Assembly (NCBI GenBank): GCA_951812925.1
Contig: OX638370.1
Span: 92,766,897 to 92,830,896 of the forward strand
Length of the DNA stretch: 64,000 nt
Reading direction: 5' to 3'
Source of the DNA: Calliopum simillimum
Taxonomy: Eukaryota > Arthropoda > Insecta > Diptera > Lauxaniidae
Shown here: positions 44,801 through 52,888 of the stretch, piece by piece
How positions within the stretch are numbered: position 1 is the stretch's first letter
Layout of the letters: each line of letters starts with the position of its first letter
Notes under the pieces: model-generated
What the model saw: only the letters and a program-made list of their open reading frames with translations
What the model was told of the DNA's origin: nothing
The model's database searches: none
Translations under genes and position numbers: made by a program

Positions 44801-46915
44801 ACGATATCGTAGCTGTGAAAGTGAACGTGTGGGATTCCCCGAAATAAAATTCTGACTTTCAGCGCACTTCTACTTTCTATTATTTTCAACAATCAAACGG
44901 TGCAAATTTTTAATCAATCTCTATTATAAATTTCGATTCAAAACTTTCGGAACCAAAGTCGGAGTCAAGGGTCAACAGCATTCGGAAGTTTGACCTTTTG
45001 GAACCGAAACCAAAGCTCCATAACATCTTTAGCTTAGATATGAATGAATTTTTTGAAAGTGGAATAAGTTCATTAAAGCAAAAGTAATGTCATACACATT
45101 AGAGCGCCCACAAGATGTATGAAATGTGCAAAGTTGTGAATTTGTTTGCTCCCCGTCCATTTCCTGAAATTAGAGGTCAAAAAAATAAGATCTCAAAAAA
45201 AAATTTGGAATCGATAGTGGAAAAAACCCAGCCGGTTTTCGATCAAAGGTCGAAAAATTGACTAAAAAAAGGGAAGTCGCTTTGACTGCCCGTTACTTCA
45301 AAACTGTTCATTTTTTCATAATATTTTGAAGACAACTTTTGTAGAGCATAACTTGGTCTAAATTACCTTCTTAAAAATTTTGGTCTAAAAATTAAATTTG
45401 TTGTTGTTTCGGTACAAAAACTTAAATTTTTTAAGAAAATTTTCATGTCTTTTTTGCTATAAATTGGTTTTTTGTAATTTTTAAAGGGCGGAATATTTGT
45501 TATGGAATTCTTATGTTAAAGGAAATTAAATGTTAATTAATTGAAAAAGAAAAATTTTACAAAAGTATTAAATTTTAAGGTATGGAGCCGGTCTCAAAGT
45601 TTGGCAAAAAATGAAGTATTTTAATTTTTTTCTTTTAATCGCTTTTTTATTGGATGCAAGAAAATGTATTGCTAGTTGTTATTAAATGCATCATTTAGAA
45701 CTGCTTTTTGCCTTCAAAATGAGCTATGAAATGGGCTTGTGCGACATTTTTTCAAAAAGTTATGATCATTTTAAAATGACATCATGAAAGTTAAAAATCA
45801 TGTATGGATTTTCTATAGCAATTGCCATATTGCTATATCTTTAATAATGTTATTTTAAAATGGTCATAACTTTTTAAAGAAAAATCATACAAGAATATTC
45901 TGTAACTCATTTTGAAGAAGAAGAACAGTACTAAATGACGCATTTAATAGAAAAGACCAAAACGATTTTGTGCGTGTTCTACACAACCTGCAAAATCGTG
46001 TGTTTTGAACATTAGGGGTAAGATATCTCACAAACCATAAGTGATACAGCAATTTCGCGTCCAATTTCGAATTCAGCATTAATAACTACATCTAAATGAC
46101 TATTTTGGTTTTGATTTGTAGTCGTTTCTTTTTAAATACCGTTTTTCGACCTCATTTTAAAAACCATGCCAACAAATTTAATTTTTAGACCAAAATTTTT
46201 TAAGAAGATAATGTAGACCAAGTTATGCTCTCCAAAAGTTGTCTTGAAAATATAATGAAAAAATTAACAGTTTTGAAGTAACGGACAGTCAAAGCGACTT
46301 GCCTTTTTTTAGTCAATTTTTCGACCTTTGATCGAAAACCGGCTGGGTTTTTTCCACTACCGATTCCAAATTTTTTTTTGAGATCTTATTTTTTTGACCT
46401 CTAATTTCAGGAAATGGACGGGGAGCAAACAAAATCAGAATTTCGCACATATGGGCGCTCTAATACACATAATGTGCTCGACATCACTTTTTCAACTTAA
46501 TGTCAGCAATACTACACCATCAAGTAACTCTTCGTGAAAACCGAGCCCTTTAATTAATTTTCAACAAAATGTCGAGCATTTCGTATTATGACATTACTTT
46601 TGCCTTTATGGACTTATTCGACTTTCAAAAAAAAAAAAAAAAAACCCCATACATTTGTTGTTTTCTCAGGTGTAAGTCATTGATTTCTTTTTCCATTTCA
46701 GATCAACGCACGAAGTTGTAGATGTCGATGGTTGTCTTTACGCGCTAGGTGGTAATGATGGTTCTTCTTCACTGAACTCAGTTGAACGATACGACACCCG
46801 CCTTAACAAGTGGACAATTGTCAATTCAATGGTAGCACGTCGAAGCTCCGTTGGCGCATCGGTGCTGGATTGTTTTCATTTAGAAAGAGGTCTGGTCCAG
46901 ACGACAAACTTATGA
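23786..46915 (+). CDS. KLHL17: KLHL17/actinfilin-like BTB-BACK-Kelch protein (whole gene)
   Basis: Predicted substrate adaptor for Cullin-3 ubiquitin ligases: BTB binds Cul3, the Kelch propeller binds the target; mammalian actinfilin/KLHL17 binds F-actin. CDS is 23786-23811, 29151-29337, 41254-41350, 41524-41760, 43402-43508, 43596-44584, 46702-46915; 1857 nt, 618 residues, every join in phase. Layout: Ser/Thr/Asn-rich N-terminus (1-60), BTB (about 72-175), BACK (about 180-300), six Kelch repeats (about 322-612) with GG, Y and W at the usual spacing. YDGASCL, NDGSSSLNSVERY and RRSSVGASVL are close to human KLHL17, also of similar length (about 640). I judged KLHL17 better than diablo/KLHL20 or kelch from these repeats and the RRSTHE motif. 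The stop is UGA-C with a long in-frame extension (see 46916). Confidence 0.93.
24029..25099. mobile_element. TIR element rich in GGATCCGTT motifs, about 1.07 kb
   Basis: The ends CCCAGTGTGC (24029) and the complement of CCCAATGTGC (25090-25099) are followed by inverted blocks of CGGATCCGTTTCG/CGTAACGG type. Many further copies of an AAACGGAT.CG motif in both orientations fill 24040-24240, 24650-24700, 24840-24890 and 24970-25085. A hAT-like element is possible from the CAGTG core, but no 8-bp duplication was found. Two tRNA T-loop-like stretches lie inside (24333, 24705). Confidence 0.6.
25100..28128. other. intronic non-coding DNA
   Basis: No exon found. Contents: a 120-bp inverted repeat at 26136-26257 and a near-identical 19-bp pair GGGGTGCCCACAYCCGAAC at 27278 and 27628. 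Short frames at 25676, 26231 and 26910 look random. Confidence 0.5.
26136..26257. mobile_element. short TIR element related to 39143-39504
   Basis: GGCATCCCTTAAAACGTG is matched in reverse by CACGTTTTATGGAATACC. The interior has TCGAG/GAGGC and CTCGTAA motifs shared with the element at 39143. Confidence 0.55.
28129..28356. mobile_element. MITE with TA-CACCGAAA ends, 228 bp
   Basis: GTACACCGAAAAAAAT at the left and CTTTCTTTCGGTGTAC at the right are inverted. If TIRs start at CACCG, the flanks are TA on both sides, as in Tc1/mariner-like MITEs. Confidence 0.55.
28357..29150. other. end of intron 1, no gene seen
   Basis: Sequence without long repeats, leading to the acceptor at 29149-29150. 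Confidence 0.5.
29151..29337 (+). CDS. KLHL17: KLHL17-like coding exon 2
   Basis: Encodes residues 9-71: a polar stretch (TTTSNNSTQTPSDLSPPGPN) ending in AAINQMRNNAQ, which in Kelch-like proteins directly precedes the LCDV start of the BTB fold. Acceptor TATTTTTTCAG and donor CAG-GTAGGT are good. It ends in phase 0, matching exon 3. Confidence 0.9.
29338..30025. other. start of intron 2, no gene seen
   Basis: AT-rich sequence without long open frames. Confidence 0.5.
30330..30730 (-). pseudogene. Tc1-like transposase fragment, left arm
   Basis: On the minus strand PFVFESVPLKWTFMHDPKHTEK precedes a decayed SPELNPIENL-like region and the C-terminus. HDPKHT is the second catalytic Asp motif of Tc1 transposases, usually NDPKHT. 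Confidence 0.72.
30765..31350 (+). pseudogene. Tc1-like transposase fragment, right arm
   Basis: FLTDETKINRPGPDGKTFV contains the first catalytic Asp. KHGGSSIMFWGSFSWLGVGP is the conserved strand after it. The frame shifts near 31020 into DNDPKCTEK, and a degraded NPIENLLGDIK follows near 31115. The DNA-binding N-terminal half is absent. Confidence 0.85.
31899..31903. repeat. 5-bp target-site duplication, left
   Basis: CGGCG precedes the CACAGTG terminus and recurs at 33515-33519. Confidence 0.75.
31904..33514. mobile_element. Transib-like element with RSS-like ends, 1.6 kb
   Basis: Left end: CACAGTG (31904-31910), 23 bp, CAAAAATCA (31934-31942). Right end in reverse: CACACTG (33508-33514), 23 bp, CAAAAATCA (33476-33484). 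A 5-bp duplication CGGCG bounds it. This agrees with Transib termini (CAC-start heptamer, 5-bp GC-rich duplication), and the spacing equals a 23-RSS of V(D)J recombination. The inside is AT-rich with no transposase. A third, degenerate end (nonamer 32944-32952, 23-bp spacer, heptamer CTCATGG in reverse at 32976-32982) lies inside. Confidence 0.75.
33515..34409. other. intronic DNA, no gene seen
   Basis: After the duplication at 33515-33519 this is ordinary AT-rich sequence. Confidence 0.5.
34410..34610. repeat. compact high-identity inverted repeat
   Basis: CAGCTGAAAATTTTGTTGTC and CTCCGATTTCGCTCAAATCT on the left are matched almost base for base in reverse at 34525-34582. Arms are about 70-80 bp around a loop of about 60 bp. 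GTATATGAAGCAAAAC marks the outer end on both sides. Confidence 0.8.
34611..35727. other. intronic DNA, no gene seen
   Basis: AT-rich; short frames only. TTGGTCTCGGTCTTGGC near 35015 is a small local repeat. Confidence 0.5.
35728..36592. repeat. foldback element, about 0.87 kb
   Basis: Inverted blocks nest from outside in: GATAGAGGAGGC (35754) with GCCTCCTCTATC (36549), CCCCTGAGGAGTTATA (35810) with TATAACTCCTCAGGGG (36526), TTTTGGCTTTGGCGGCCATTTTAG (35936) with its complement near 36307, and GGTCAGAAAAAAATACTT (36066) with AAGTATTTTTTTCTGACC (36185). The arms are about 75-85 percent alike by eye. Confidence 0.82.
36593..38368. other. intronic DNA, no gene seen
   Basis: No repeat structure beyond scattered ATATGTATAT and TTATTGTTGTTGTC microsatellite stretches (37260-37430). 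Confidence 0.5.
38369..38592 (-). pseudogene. unidentified C-terminal exon or transposon ORF fragment
   Basis: Minus-strand frame of 74 codons after a good acceptor (TTTTTTACATTCTCAG, ending 38593): SDFLGSEFTNINMDTEEVV then acidic, Ser/Thr/Asn-rich sequence to LPLIYTMRGFLPGR and a stop. Composition is coding-like, unlike nearby chance frames. The motif AGGGGAGAGTGGAGATAGGT (minus strand, near 38765) resembles termini of pogo/Tigger-type elements, so it may be the tail of a decayed transposase. Family not recognised. Confidence 0.35.
39143..39504. mobile_element. TIR element with AAGGGGATWCCTTTAATCTC ends
   Basis: AAGGGGATACCTTTAATCTC at the left is matched in reverse by GAGATTAAAGGAATCCCCTT at the right. 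The inside has repeated CTCGAAA/TTTCGAG and GTTTACGAG motifs. A shorter relative is at 26136. Confidence 0.72.
39753..40663. mobile_element. foldback/TIR element with GGAGGTTTCGACAC ends
   Basis: TAGGGTAGAGGAGGAGGTTTC at 39753 is matched in reverse by GAAACCTCCCCCCTCTCCCCTA ending 40663. A third GGGAGGTTTCGTC lies near 40461. An 80-codon minus-strand frame (40151-40393, VDAKRRILSGDKMGEQNQGC at its start) and an 84-codon plus-strand frame overlap inside. One could be a transposase remnant, but no DDE motif is visible. The polypurine terminus resembles some pogo-like elements. Confidence 0.5.
40664..41253. other. end of intron 2, no gene seen
   Basis: AT-rich, ending in the acceptor TTTTACACTTTCAG. 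Confidence 0.5.
41254..41350 (+). CDS. KLHL17: KLHL17-like coding exon 3 (BTB start)
   Basis: Encodes LCDVSLEVGGETLHAHKVVL then ASVSPYFYAMFN, the first half of the BTB fold, including the conserved HAHKVVL helix and YF.AMF. Donor ATG-GTGAGT. The last base starts an Asp codon finished in exon 4. Confidence 0.96.
41524..41760 (+). CDS. KLHL17: KLHL17-like coding exon 4 (BTB end, BACK start)
   Basis: Residues 104-182. LIDYTYTGEITITEDNVQVL and LLPASSLLQIQSVREACCKF are standard BTB helices; FLLRQLHPSNCLGIRSFA opens the BACK domain. Acceptor CCACCATCTAG, donor GCAG-GTAAGA. Confidence 0.97.
41761..43401 (+). other. KLHL17-like intron 4 (1.6 kb)
   Basis: GT-AG intron. No inverted-repeat element recognised; AT-rich with a GAGAGAGAGA run near 42728. 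Confidence 0.75.
43402..43508 (+). CDS. KLHL17: KLHL17-like coding exon 5 (BACK)
   Basis: Residues 183-218: DAHSCKELHTRSHKYALQNF then QQVVSTEEFLLLPFEE, matching the BACK helices of Kelch-like proteins. Acceptor TTTTTCATTTCAG, donor GAG-GTGAGT. It ends in phase 0. Confidence 0.96.
43596..44584 (+). CDS. KLHL17: KLHL17-like coding exon 6 (BACK, Kelch 1-5)
   Basis: Residues 219-548. The BACK end (KVFVAVLNWVKHDLVERQKH, HVRLPLVGRDFL) is followed by a linker and five Kelch repeats beginning at IFAVGGGSLFAIHNE, LYVVGGYDGVSDLS, IYVCGGYDGASCLS, IYSLGGFDSTNYQS and LYCVGGNDGTMCMS. Each has the GG pair, a conserved aromatic and a Trp at the usual spacing. The donor AAG-GTAGAT leaves two bases of an Arg codon. 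Confidence 0.98.
44628..45027. mobile_element. TIR element with GATGTTAYGGAG ends, 400 bp
   Basis: GATGTTACGGAG at the left is matched in reverse by CTCCATAACATC at the right. Inside, GGAACCGGACTCG/GGAGCCGGAATCGGAGCCG on the left answers CGGAACCAAAGTCGGAGTC and GGAACCGAAACC on the right. Confidence 0.62.
45051..46630. repeat. large foldback element, 1.58 kb
   Basis: Both ends carry TTTTGAAAGT..AATAAGT. The arms share long matching blocks: GGTTTTCGATCAAAGGTCG (45234) with CGACCTTTGATCGAAAACC (46321), CCCCGTCCATTTCCTGAAATTAGAGGTC (45152) with its complement near 46398-46425, and GACAACTTTTGTAGAGCATAACTTGGTCTA (45332) with 46210-46240 reversed. A second palindrome (45660-46130) sits in the loop and belongs to the 13660/63310 family, so two foldbacks appear nested. 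Confidence 0.85.
46702..46915 (+). CDS. KLHL17: KLHL17-like coding exon 7 (Kelch 6, first stop)
   Basis: Residues 548-618. STHEVVDVDGCLYALGGNDG, then SSSLNSVERYDTRLNKW and ARRSSVGASVLDCFHLERGL, closing the propeller. Stop TGA at 46913-46915, followed by C. Confidence 0.96.
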
Positions 46916-47335
46916 CCTCTATCATCGATAGCGGAAACATTCGCCGCTGCTGCAGCCGCGGCAGTTGTAGCGGCTGGAGCTGGAGGTGCTAATGGTGGAT
47001 CCAGAGTTGTAAATGGGAATAGTACTGGAAGTGCCAATGGAATTACAACAGCAGCAGCTGGGTCAACGACGAATAGCCTAGCAGTACCAGGTAGAGCGGT
47101 CAGTGGACGGAGTCTAATGGTGGGAGATGGTCTAGTAGTGGCGAATGGTAGCAACAGCAGTTTAGCATCAGTTTCGTATGCACTAAGTACATCGGCACCG
47201 ACAGCAACATCATCATCTACACTGCGAAGAAATCGAGAACGTGAAAATGTTGGCTTGGATCGAAGTGACAGCACGGCTGGCAGTTCCACTGTAACAACGA
47301 CGAGCAATTCAACTAAACCACCATCGACAGCTTAA
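46916..47335 (+). CDS. in-frame readthrough extension of KLHL17-like protein
   Basis: After the UGA the same frame remains open for 139 codons to TAA at 47333-47335. The region is far richer in G and C than the sequence after it. It encodes an Ala/Gly/Ser/Thr-rich tail (AETFAAAAAAAVVAAGAGG, TATSSSTLRRNRERENVGL, STAGSSTVTTTSNSTKPPST). UGA-C is the leakiest stop context, and long readthrough tails of this composition are known from flies, including the kelch gene itself. Full readthrough would give a protein of about 758 residues. Readthrough or A-to-I editing of the stop is inferred, not shown. Confidence 0.7.
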   Translation, partial: PLSSIAETFAAAAAAAVVAAGAGGANGGSRVVNGNSTGSANGITTAAAGSTTNSLAVPGRAVSGRSLMVGDGLVVANGSNSSLASVSYALSTSAPTATSSSTLRRNRERENVGLDRSDSTAGSSTVTTTSNSTKPPSTA

Positions 47336-48860
47336 AAAAATGCAGCAAGAACAATAATTCTAGTCAAAACGCAATGGGGGTGGAAGAGCAGCAAAGTTAG
47401 AAAGGAATTTATGAAAGGAATATAATAGGTGTTTTTGGCGTAGGAGACGTGTGTTTGACGAAATTCGAAGACTTGAAGTTCAGCGGTAAATCACCAGTAG
47501 TTAGAATACAACAAATACGACCAAGATGAAAACAATACCAAAAAAAAACAAAATAAAATATAATACTGAAATAAACTATACAGATATACATACATGCAAT
47601 GCAACAGGATACTTGTAGCTGCAGAAAATCTTGTCATTATTAAGATAAAACATTTTTTAAAAAAAACATTCCATTAACATAAAAAATATCCCAACTTAAA
47701 AAACTGCCAGCAAAAGTTTTTCTTACACAAAATATAAATAATACACACATATTCATGTACACTTACATATGTAAAACAATACACTTATACATAACTCATT
47801 TTACATAAAAGTATATAAAGTCTCTCATGTACTACAATATTAATAAGCAAAAAATGGTCCCCTAAGGTTTAAAATTGTTTTGAAGTAATTATATGTAAAC
47901 GGCCCTCTTTAAATATATAAAATGTAGTCTACCGGACTATCTCTTAAAAAGCCTGACCTCCAGAGAGTCTAATAAAAAAAGCACAACAAAAGCATAAAGG
48001 CAAAATTAAACCTCTCTCATTCATTTACTCTGTTTATGAGCACATTTGTCATACCCTTTGATGGTTTCGATACTCACTAAGTTTACCCTTTAAGTTTGTA
48101 TAGTTTGAAAGTTATTGCTTATTTAACTGTCACAGAAAAAAAGGGCGTGAGTGTTATCTGTTTATGCCCACTTTTCGTCCAGAGCATGATTCATAATAGG
48201 CCCATAGTGAATTTCATAAAAATAGTGTAGAATACTTTGAAGAGTTATGCTAGCCACAGCTATTTTAAAACGTCAGGTGACGAACATGAATATCATACAC
48301 AGTGGGCGCAAGCAAATTTGTGCCACGCCCCCTTTTTACGAATGGACAATTTAAGACATTATATCTCACAATCTGTTGAAGCTATTTTGATGAAATTTGC
48401 AGTACATAGATAGGTGCCGAATACCATACACTGGCCGGAAAGTGGGCGTTATCAAATAAGTGGCACGCTGGTGGGAATTTATTTGATTTTGTGCGTAAAA
48501 TTGTCTTATTTCAAGGGACAATATACATACACATAAGAATAAAAGAAAAGTTCGAGGCATTGAAGAAGAAAATCTAGGGAATATTAAATAAACACTCTTA
48601 AAACTAGTTAACAAATTTTGAAAAAATTTTTCCTAAACCATAATACGATAATCATTTTCATGTTAAAATTCAGAAAAACGTTTTTCGAAAAGTATACAAG
48701 AACAATTTTCGAGTTATTGCTGAATTATACATATAAGCAATTAAAGTTTAAAATACAAAGTAGTATAAGAGTTACGCATTTAAAGTAGCGCGGAGTTAAA
48801 TTAGGCCCTGACAAGCATTCATACATCATTACAATCAATCAAACATACTTACATATATGT
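47336..48860 (+). other. 3' UTR and downstream of KLHL17-like gene
   Basis: Candidate poly(A) signals AATAAA lie at 47552-47557 and 47570-47575. The 48060-48490 part has TGCCACGCCCCC and TATATCTCACAATCTG phrases like the inside of the Transib-like palindrome at 17472, so it may be a decayed fragment. No gene seen. Confidence 0.5.
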
Positions 48861-49760
48861 ATGGGCATATCCGAAAATAATCTTCTCTTATATGACCAAG
48901 GTTTTAAGAAATTTTTTTTTTTCATATTCTATGTATAACCAAATGTGGTGCAATACAGTCATAGACGTGTAATATGAAATTTCCAATAGCTGTACAAGAA
49001 AATTCCGACATGGAGGGGTGTCAGGAGGTCGTTTTACCTGAAAATTTCGGGATAATCGAGATTTTCGATAATATGCGCGAGAACACACATTTCAGAAGCA
49101 TTAGATATGTTACGGGGCACCTTTCCGAATATTCTGATGTAAAATTCAGAAAAATCGTATGTGGGACATGGCGACAGAATGGATTAAAAAGTCTAAATCA
49201 CTCATTGCGGCCACATAACAGGTCCTAAAATTCTGAAAAAATTCAAGCTATTACCTTGATGAAAAATAAGTCGACTTTGTTTATGATGTTTTTTTAATTT
49301 AAAGCGCACCCTGCCGAGTAAAATATCGAAATTTTTACCCAAAATTTAGTTTTTTTCGTTCTTACTCGACAAAGTCGATTTAATTTTCATCAAAGATTTT
49401 GCTTGAATTTTTTTCAGATTTTTAGAACCTGTAATGTGGCCGTAATGAGCGATTTAAACTTTTTGACCCATTCTGTCGTCATGCCCCACACACGGTTTTC
49501 CTGAATTTTACTTGAAAATATTCGGATAGGTGCCCCGTAACATATCTAATGCTTCTGAAATGTGTGTTCTCGCGCATATTATCGAAAATCTCGATTTTAC
49601 CGAAATTTTCAGGTAAAACGACCTCCTGACACGTTCTCATGTCGAAATGTTCTTGCGTTTAGGAATATATTCCACCTCATTTAGTGATGGAATATGAAAA
49701 AAAAAAATTGTTCTTAAAACCTGGGACATAAAAGGGAAGATTATTTTCGGATATGCCCAT
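48861..49760. repeat. high-identity foldback element, 900 bp
   Basis: ATGGGCATATCCGAAAATAA at 48861 is exactly inverted at 49741-49760. The arms continue nearly to the centre (about 49310) with high identity: GTCAGGAGGTCGTTTTACCT at 49020 against 49610-49630, and CGAGAACACACATTTCAGAAGCATTAGATATG (49078) against 49545-49575. High identity suggests a recent origin or ongoing gene conversion between arms. Confidence 0.85.
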
Positions 49761-50812
49761 ATTTGAATTAACATTCATTTGCGATGAACAAATTAAAAAA
49801 CATAAAATCTATTGGTATAATAGTCTAAGATCAATGTTTTATTCTCAGTTTTATTAGAAATAAGGTTGTTTATTCGAAATTTTCTGTCCCCTGGTTAAAC
49901 ATTATTAATAAATAATTCAATGGAGGAGTGGGCGATCAAAACAATATATCACTAAATAACACTAATAAGTAGCATAATTTCTGGAAAAATGCATTTTTGT
50001 ATGCTAATAGCTCTAGTATTATAAAAAAAATTTATATTTCGAAAGTTCCGATTGTATAAAATCATTATTAAGAACTAAGTTTTCAATTGATTCTGAAGTA
50101 TTCATCTTCTACTGTAAAAAGCAAAAATTGAACTGTTTTGAACACCCAACCTTGAATAATAAAAAACACTATAATTCTGTATAAGATTTAACAAAAAATT
50201 ATTCGTAATGCTGTTAGACAGCGAGTTTGGCTCATCATATTCATAGACACGGGTCTTAAATTGGTAACAAAATGTGAACATATATGGTATTGTATATCGG
50301 ACACAATAGCTAAATACTGTCTATGAATGGAAAAATCTGTTATTATTATTAATTTAAATAGTCTGACTGTTTTCGCGTAAAGTTGTTGTCTCTCAGTTAG
50401 TTACATATATATTTCATTCGTAGATTTAAAAAAATTGTTCAATTTTATTTTAAGCGTCTTATGTGTACCGTGTTCAGCAGCAGTAAGCGAAATATGTATG
50501 AATTTATTTGTATTAAGTACACACACTGTTTTAAGTAATTATACCAGTTTAATGGAATTGTAAAAGTTTCAATAAATTTAAAGTATCTATTTAACAATTA
50601 AAAACGATTTTTTCATTTTTTTAAATATAAATTTCAGCAAAAAATAGAATGATCTTCACTACTTCGAGGAAAAGAATGTATTTCAAAAACAAACCACCCG
50701 CGTGTTTTCTTCAAAATTAGTATTTCCTTTTTGAAAATTTTAATGAAATTTCCATATTAAACGAAAACTTAATAAAAAATAAAACCAACAAACAAAAACG
50801 AGAATATTATTT
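49761..50812. other. AT-rich non-coding DNA
   Basis: No gene seen. An AATAAA at 50571-50576 could end a longer form of the KLHL17-like 3' UTR, but this is only a possibility. Confidence 0.4.
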
Positions 50813-51320
50813 TTTTGATTCTTAATCCGAATCTGGCACCAGAGTTGCGCTTGCGTGTCAGGATTTTGAGATATCCAAGCCTAGAAGTTAAAAAAAAAAA
50901 AACGTTTTGACGCTATTTTTGACGGCATTTACCGTAATTTTTTGCCATATTTTGATATGATAGTTAAAAGTACTAGCCTTTGCCTTTAAGGCCCGCTGTA
51001 AATTATATCGATATCTGTGTTTCCACTGAAATATCTTAATCTGAAATAGCGAAATCCATGTTTTTGAGATATTGAAACTTTTTAGTCTCCGATATTTAGG
51101 AAATAAAAAAGATATCAATATAATTTAAAACGAGCTTTAAAGACACAGGCTAATACTCTTTAACTACCGTATCAAGTTTCATGGTAAAAAATTACACTGA
51201 CTTCTTACATAACTTCAAGAAAAACATAGAAACGGAATTGTTTGCACTTTTAGGTTAAGATATTTCAAAATCCTGACAAGCTAGCGCAATTCTGGTACCG
51301 AATTCAGATTAAGCGTCAAA
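50813..51320. repeat. foldback element, about 0.5 kb
   Basis: CTTAATCCGAATCTGGCACC (50821) is matched in reverse by GGTACCGAATTCAGATTAAG (51296-51315), and GTCAGGATTTTGAGATAT (50857) by ATATTTCAAAATCCTGAC (51261-51278). Its centre resembles 19497-19700. Confidence 0.75.
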
Positions 51321-52639
51321 AAATACATCTAAATTTACTATGCTTGTTTTTTCTTTCTTGGTTTTATTTTTTTAGATTTTATCGTTTAATATGGAAGTTT
51401 TTTTTTTGATGTTTTTATCAACATTTTGTATGAGAGCCCCCTTAACGGATAGAAGAAAGGGGGTAGTTTGCTGGAGAGAAATATTGAAGAGGAAAAATTA
51501 ATGGGGGTCGGTGAACATTTTTTTCCTATCCCGGTAATGAGGAATTTTTTTTATATTTTTGGGTGAGTATATTCGAAGAAAATGTTGAAGACGACAAATT
51601 AATGGGGTTTGATGAACTCAACATCACAAAAACAACATATAAATATAATAAGTTTTTACCAAACTTCAAATTTTTCTTTAAATAAAATTATAATGAAACT
51701 TAAATTGAATAAATAAAACTTTGAATAAGTGAATTGCATTAATAAATATTTAAATATAGAATTACTTTTTACGAATTTTCTCTACATTATACAGTACAAA
51801 TATGATACGATCATATGATTTTCGCTGAGCCATACCTTTAAAAATATTCGACCATCCTAATATACACATATAACATCTTATATGGAGTACTATTTATGAG
51901 TAATCAAAGAGAGAGGGAAACAATTTTGGAGCTAAACGCAAGGTCACATAATAATGATGGTCCATATATTTAGGACGGGTCAAATTTTTTTTATATTTAA
52001 TGTTTGCCAAAAAATATTAAATTTTTTATCCGACTATTGTTATGCCCCAATATTTTTGTCCGACAAATACTTTTTTTATTACAGAATATAATTCTTTGAA
52101 TCCTGCTTCAGTGTCGGAAAATTGGTTATAAATCAAAGGAGTGCACGAAACCCTTAACTTCAGTGCGTCCGACACTAAATAGACGCCCTAAAATTGACCG
52201 ACAATTTTACCACTTAATTTTTAATATTTTTATTGACCAATCCTGTGGTCATTTCGTAACTTTGGTATATTCGGCGTATCCAACTCGCCATAGGCCCCAA
52301 AAATTTTTGTCCGAGAGCAATTTTTATTTAAAACTTTTGATTCGAATGAAAACCAAGCTAATGGTAATACATTTTTTTCTAACCTGAAATCCATGACTGT
52401 GATAGCTTCAACGGTAAGCGCCCCACCACCATACTTCCCCACTCACGAAATTTGTCCGACTCGACCTGAACATTGAATACACGAAGTCTCAGCAGTGTGT
52501 TTATGAATTTTATTTTTGTACGCGGGCCCACGTACATACAAATATGTTCCGGTATGAATTGAAGAAAAAAGTTCTTACCATGTGAATAAATTTTAATATA
52601 AAAATTTATATTTAAATGGGTTTTTTTGTAAGTGGAATA
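51321..52639. other. non-coding DNA
   Basis: No gene seen. AGAGCCCCCTTAACGG and GGGGGTCGGTGAACATTTTT (51430-51520) resemble 11640-11710 in reverse, suggesting another shared repeat. The paired frames at 52163 and 52379 look random. Confidence 0.45.
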
Positions 52640-52877
52640 ATTCCATAGAGGCAAAAGTACTGTCCTAATATGGATTGGCTGACATTTTGTTAGAAATGAA
52701 TACAATTGGTTTCTTCACAGAAGACTTGACAAGCATACTATACTTAAGCTTTTACATAGATTTGTTGCGAATCATAGCAAAAAGTAAATGCAGCATATGC
52801 AAAAGTTCTAATTTTTTTGTTTTCCCTTGTTATGCATCGCCGTGCTGTTGTTACTCGTTGATATTACTTTTCTTGTA

Positions 52878-52888
52878 TAGCGCCATCG
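52878..52888. repeat. 11-bp target-site duplication, left
   Basis: TAGCGCCATCG is repeated exactly at 53806-53816. Confidence 0.85.

Larger units (their letters stand above)
44585..46701 (+). other. KLHL17-like intron 6 (2.1 kb), almost filled by two repeats
   Basis: GTAGAT donor and CCATTTCAG acceptor. A 400-bp TIR element (44628) and a 1.6-kb foldback (45051) occupy most of it. Confidence 0.85.

Noticed and set aside
43596..46915. Assignment of the Kelch gene as diablo (KLHL20), kelch or KLHL18
   Set aside because: The repeat sequences (VGGGSLFAIH, YDGASCLSS, RRSTHE, NDGSSSLNS) and the short C-terminus fit KLHL17/actinfilin better than those paralogues. This was judged from memory of the families, not by alignment.
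46913..46915. UGA as a selenocysteine codon
   Set aside because: No selenoprotein belongs to this family and no SECIS-like stem was recognised downstream. Readthrough or editing is simpler, though I could not fold the 3' UTR.
46876..47307. 143-codon open frame on the minus strand
   Set aside because: It is the shadow of the Ala/Gly/Ser/Thr-rich in-frame extension on the plus strand; its Pro/Val/Leu-rich sequence has no domain.
52675..52888. Upstream part of the 149-codon frame containing the YADD motif
   Set aside because: This part lies in the foldback arm before the target duplication and only by chance reads into the RTE coding sequence.
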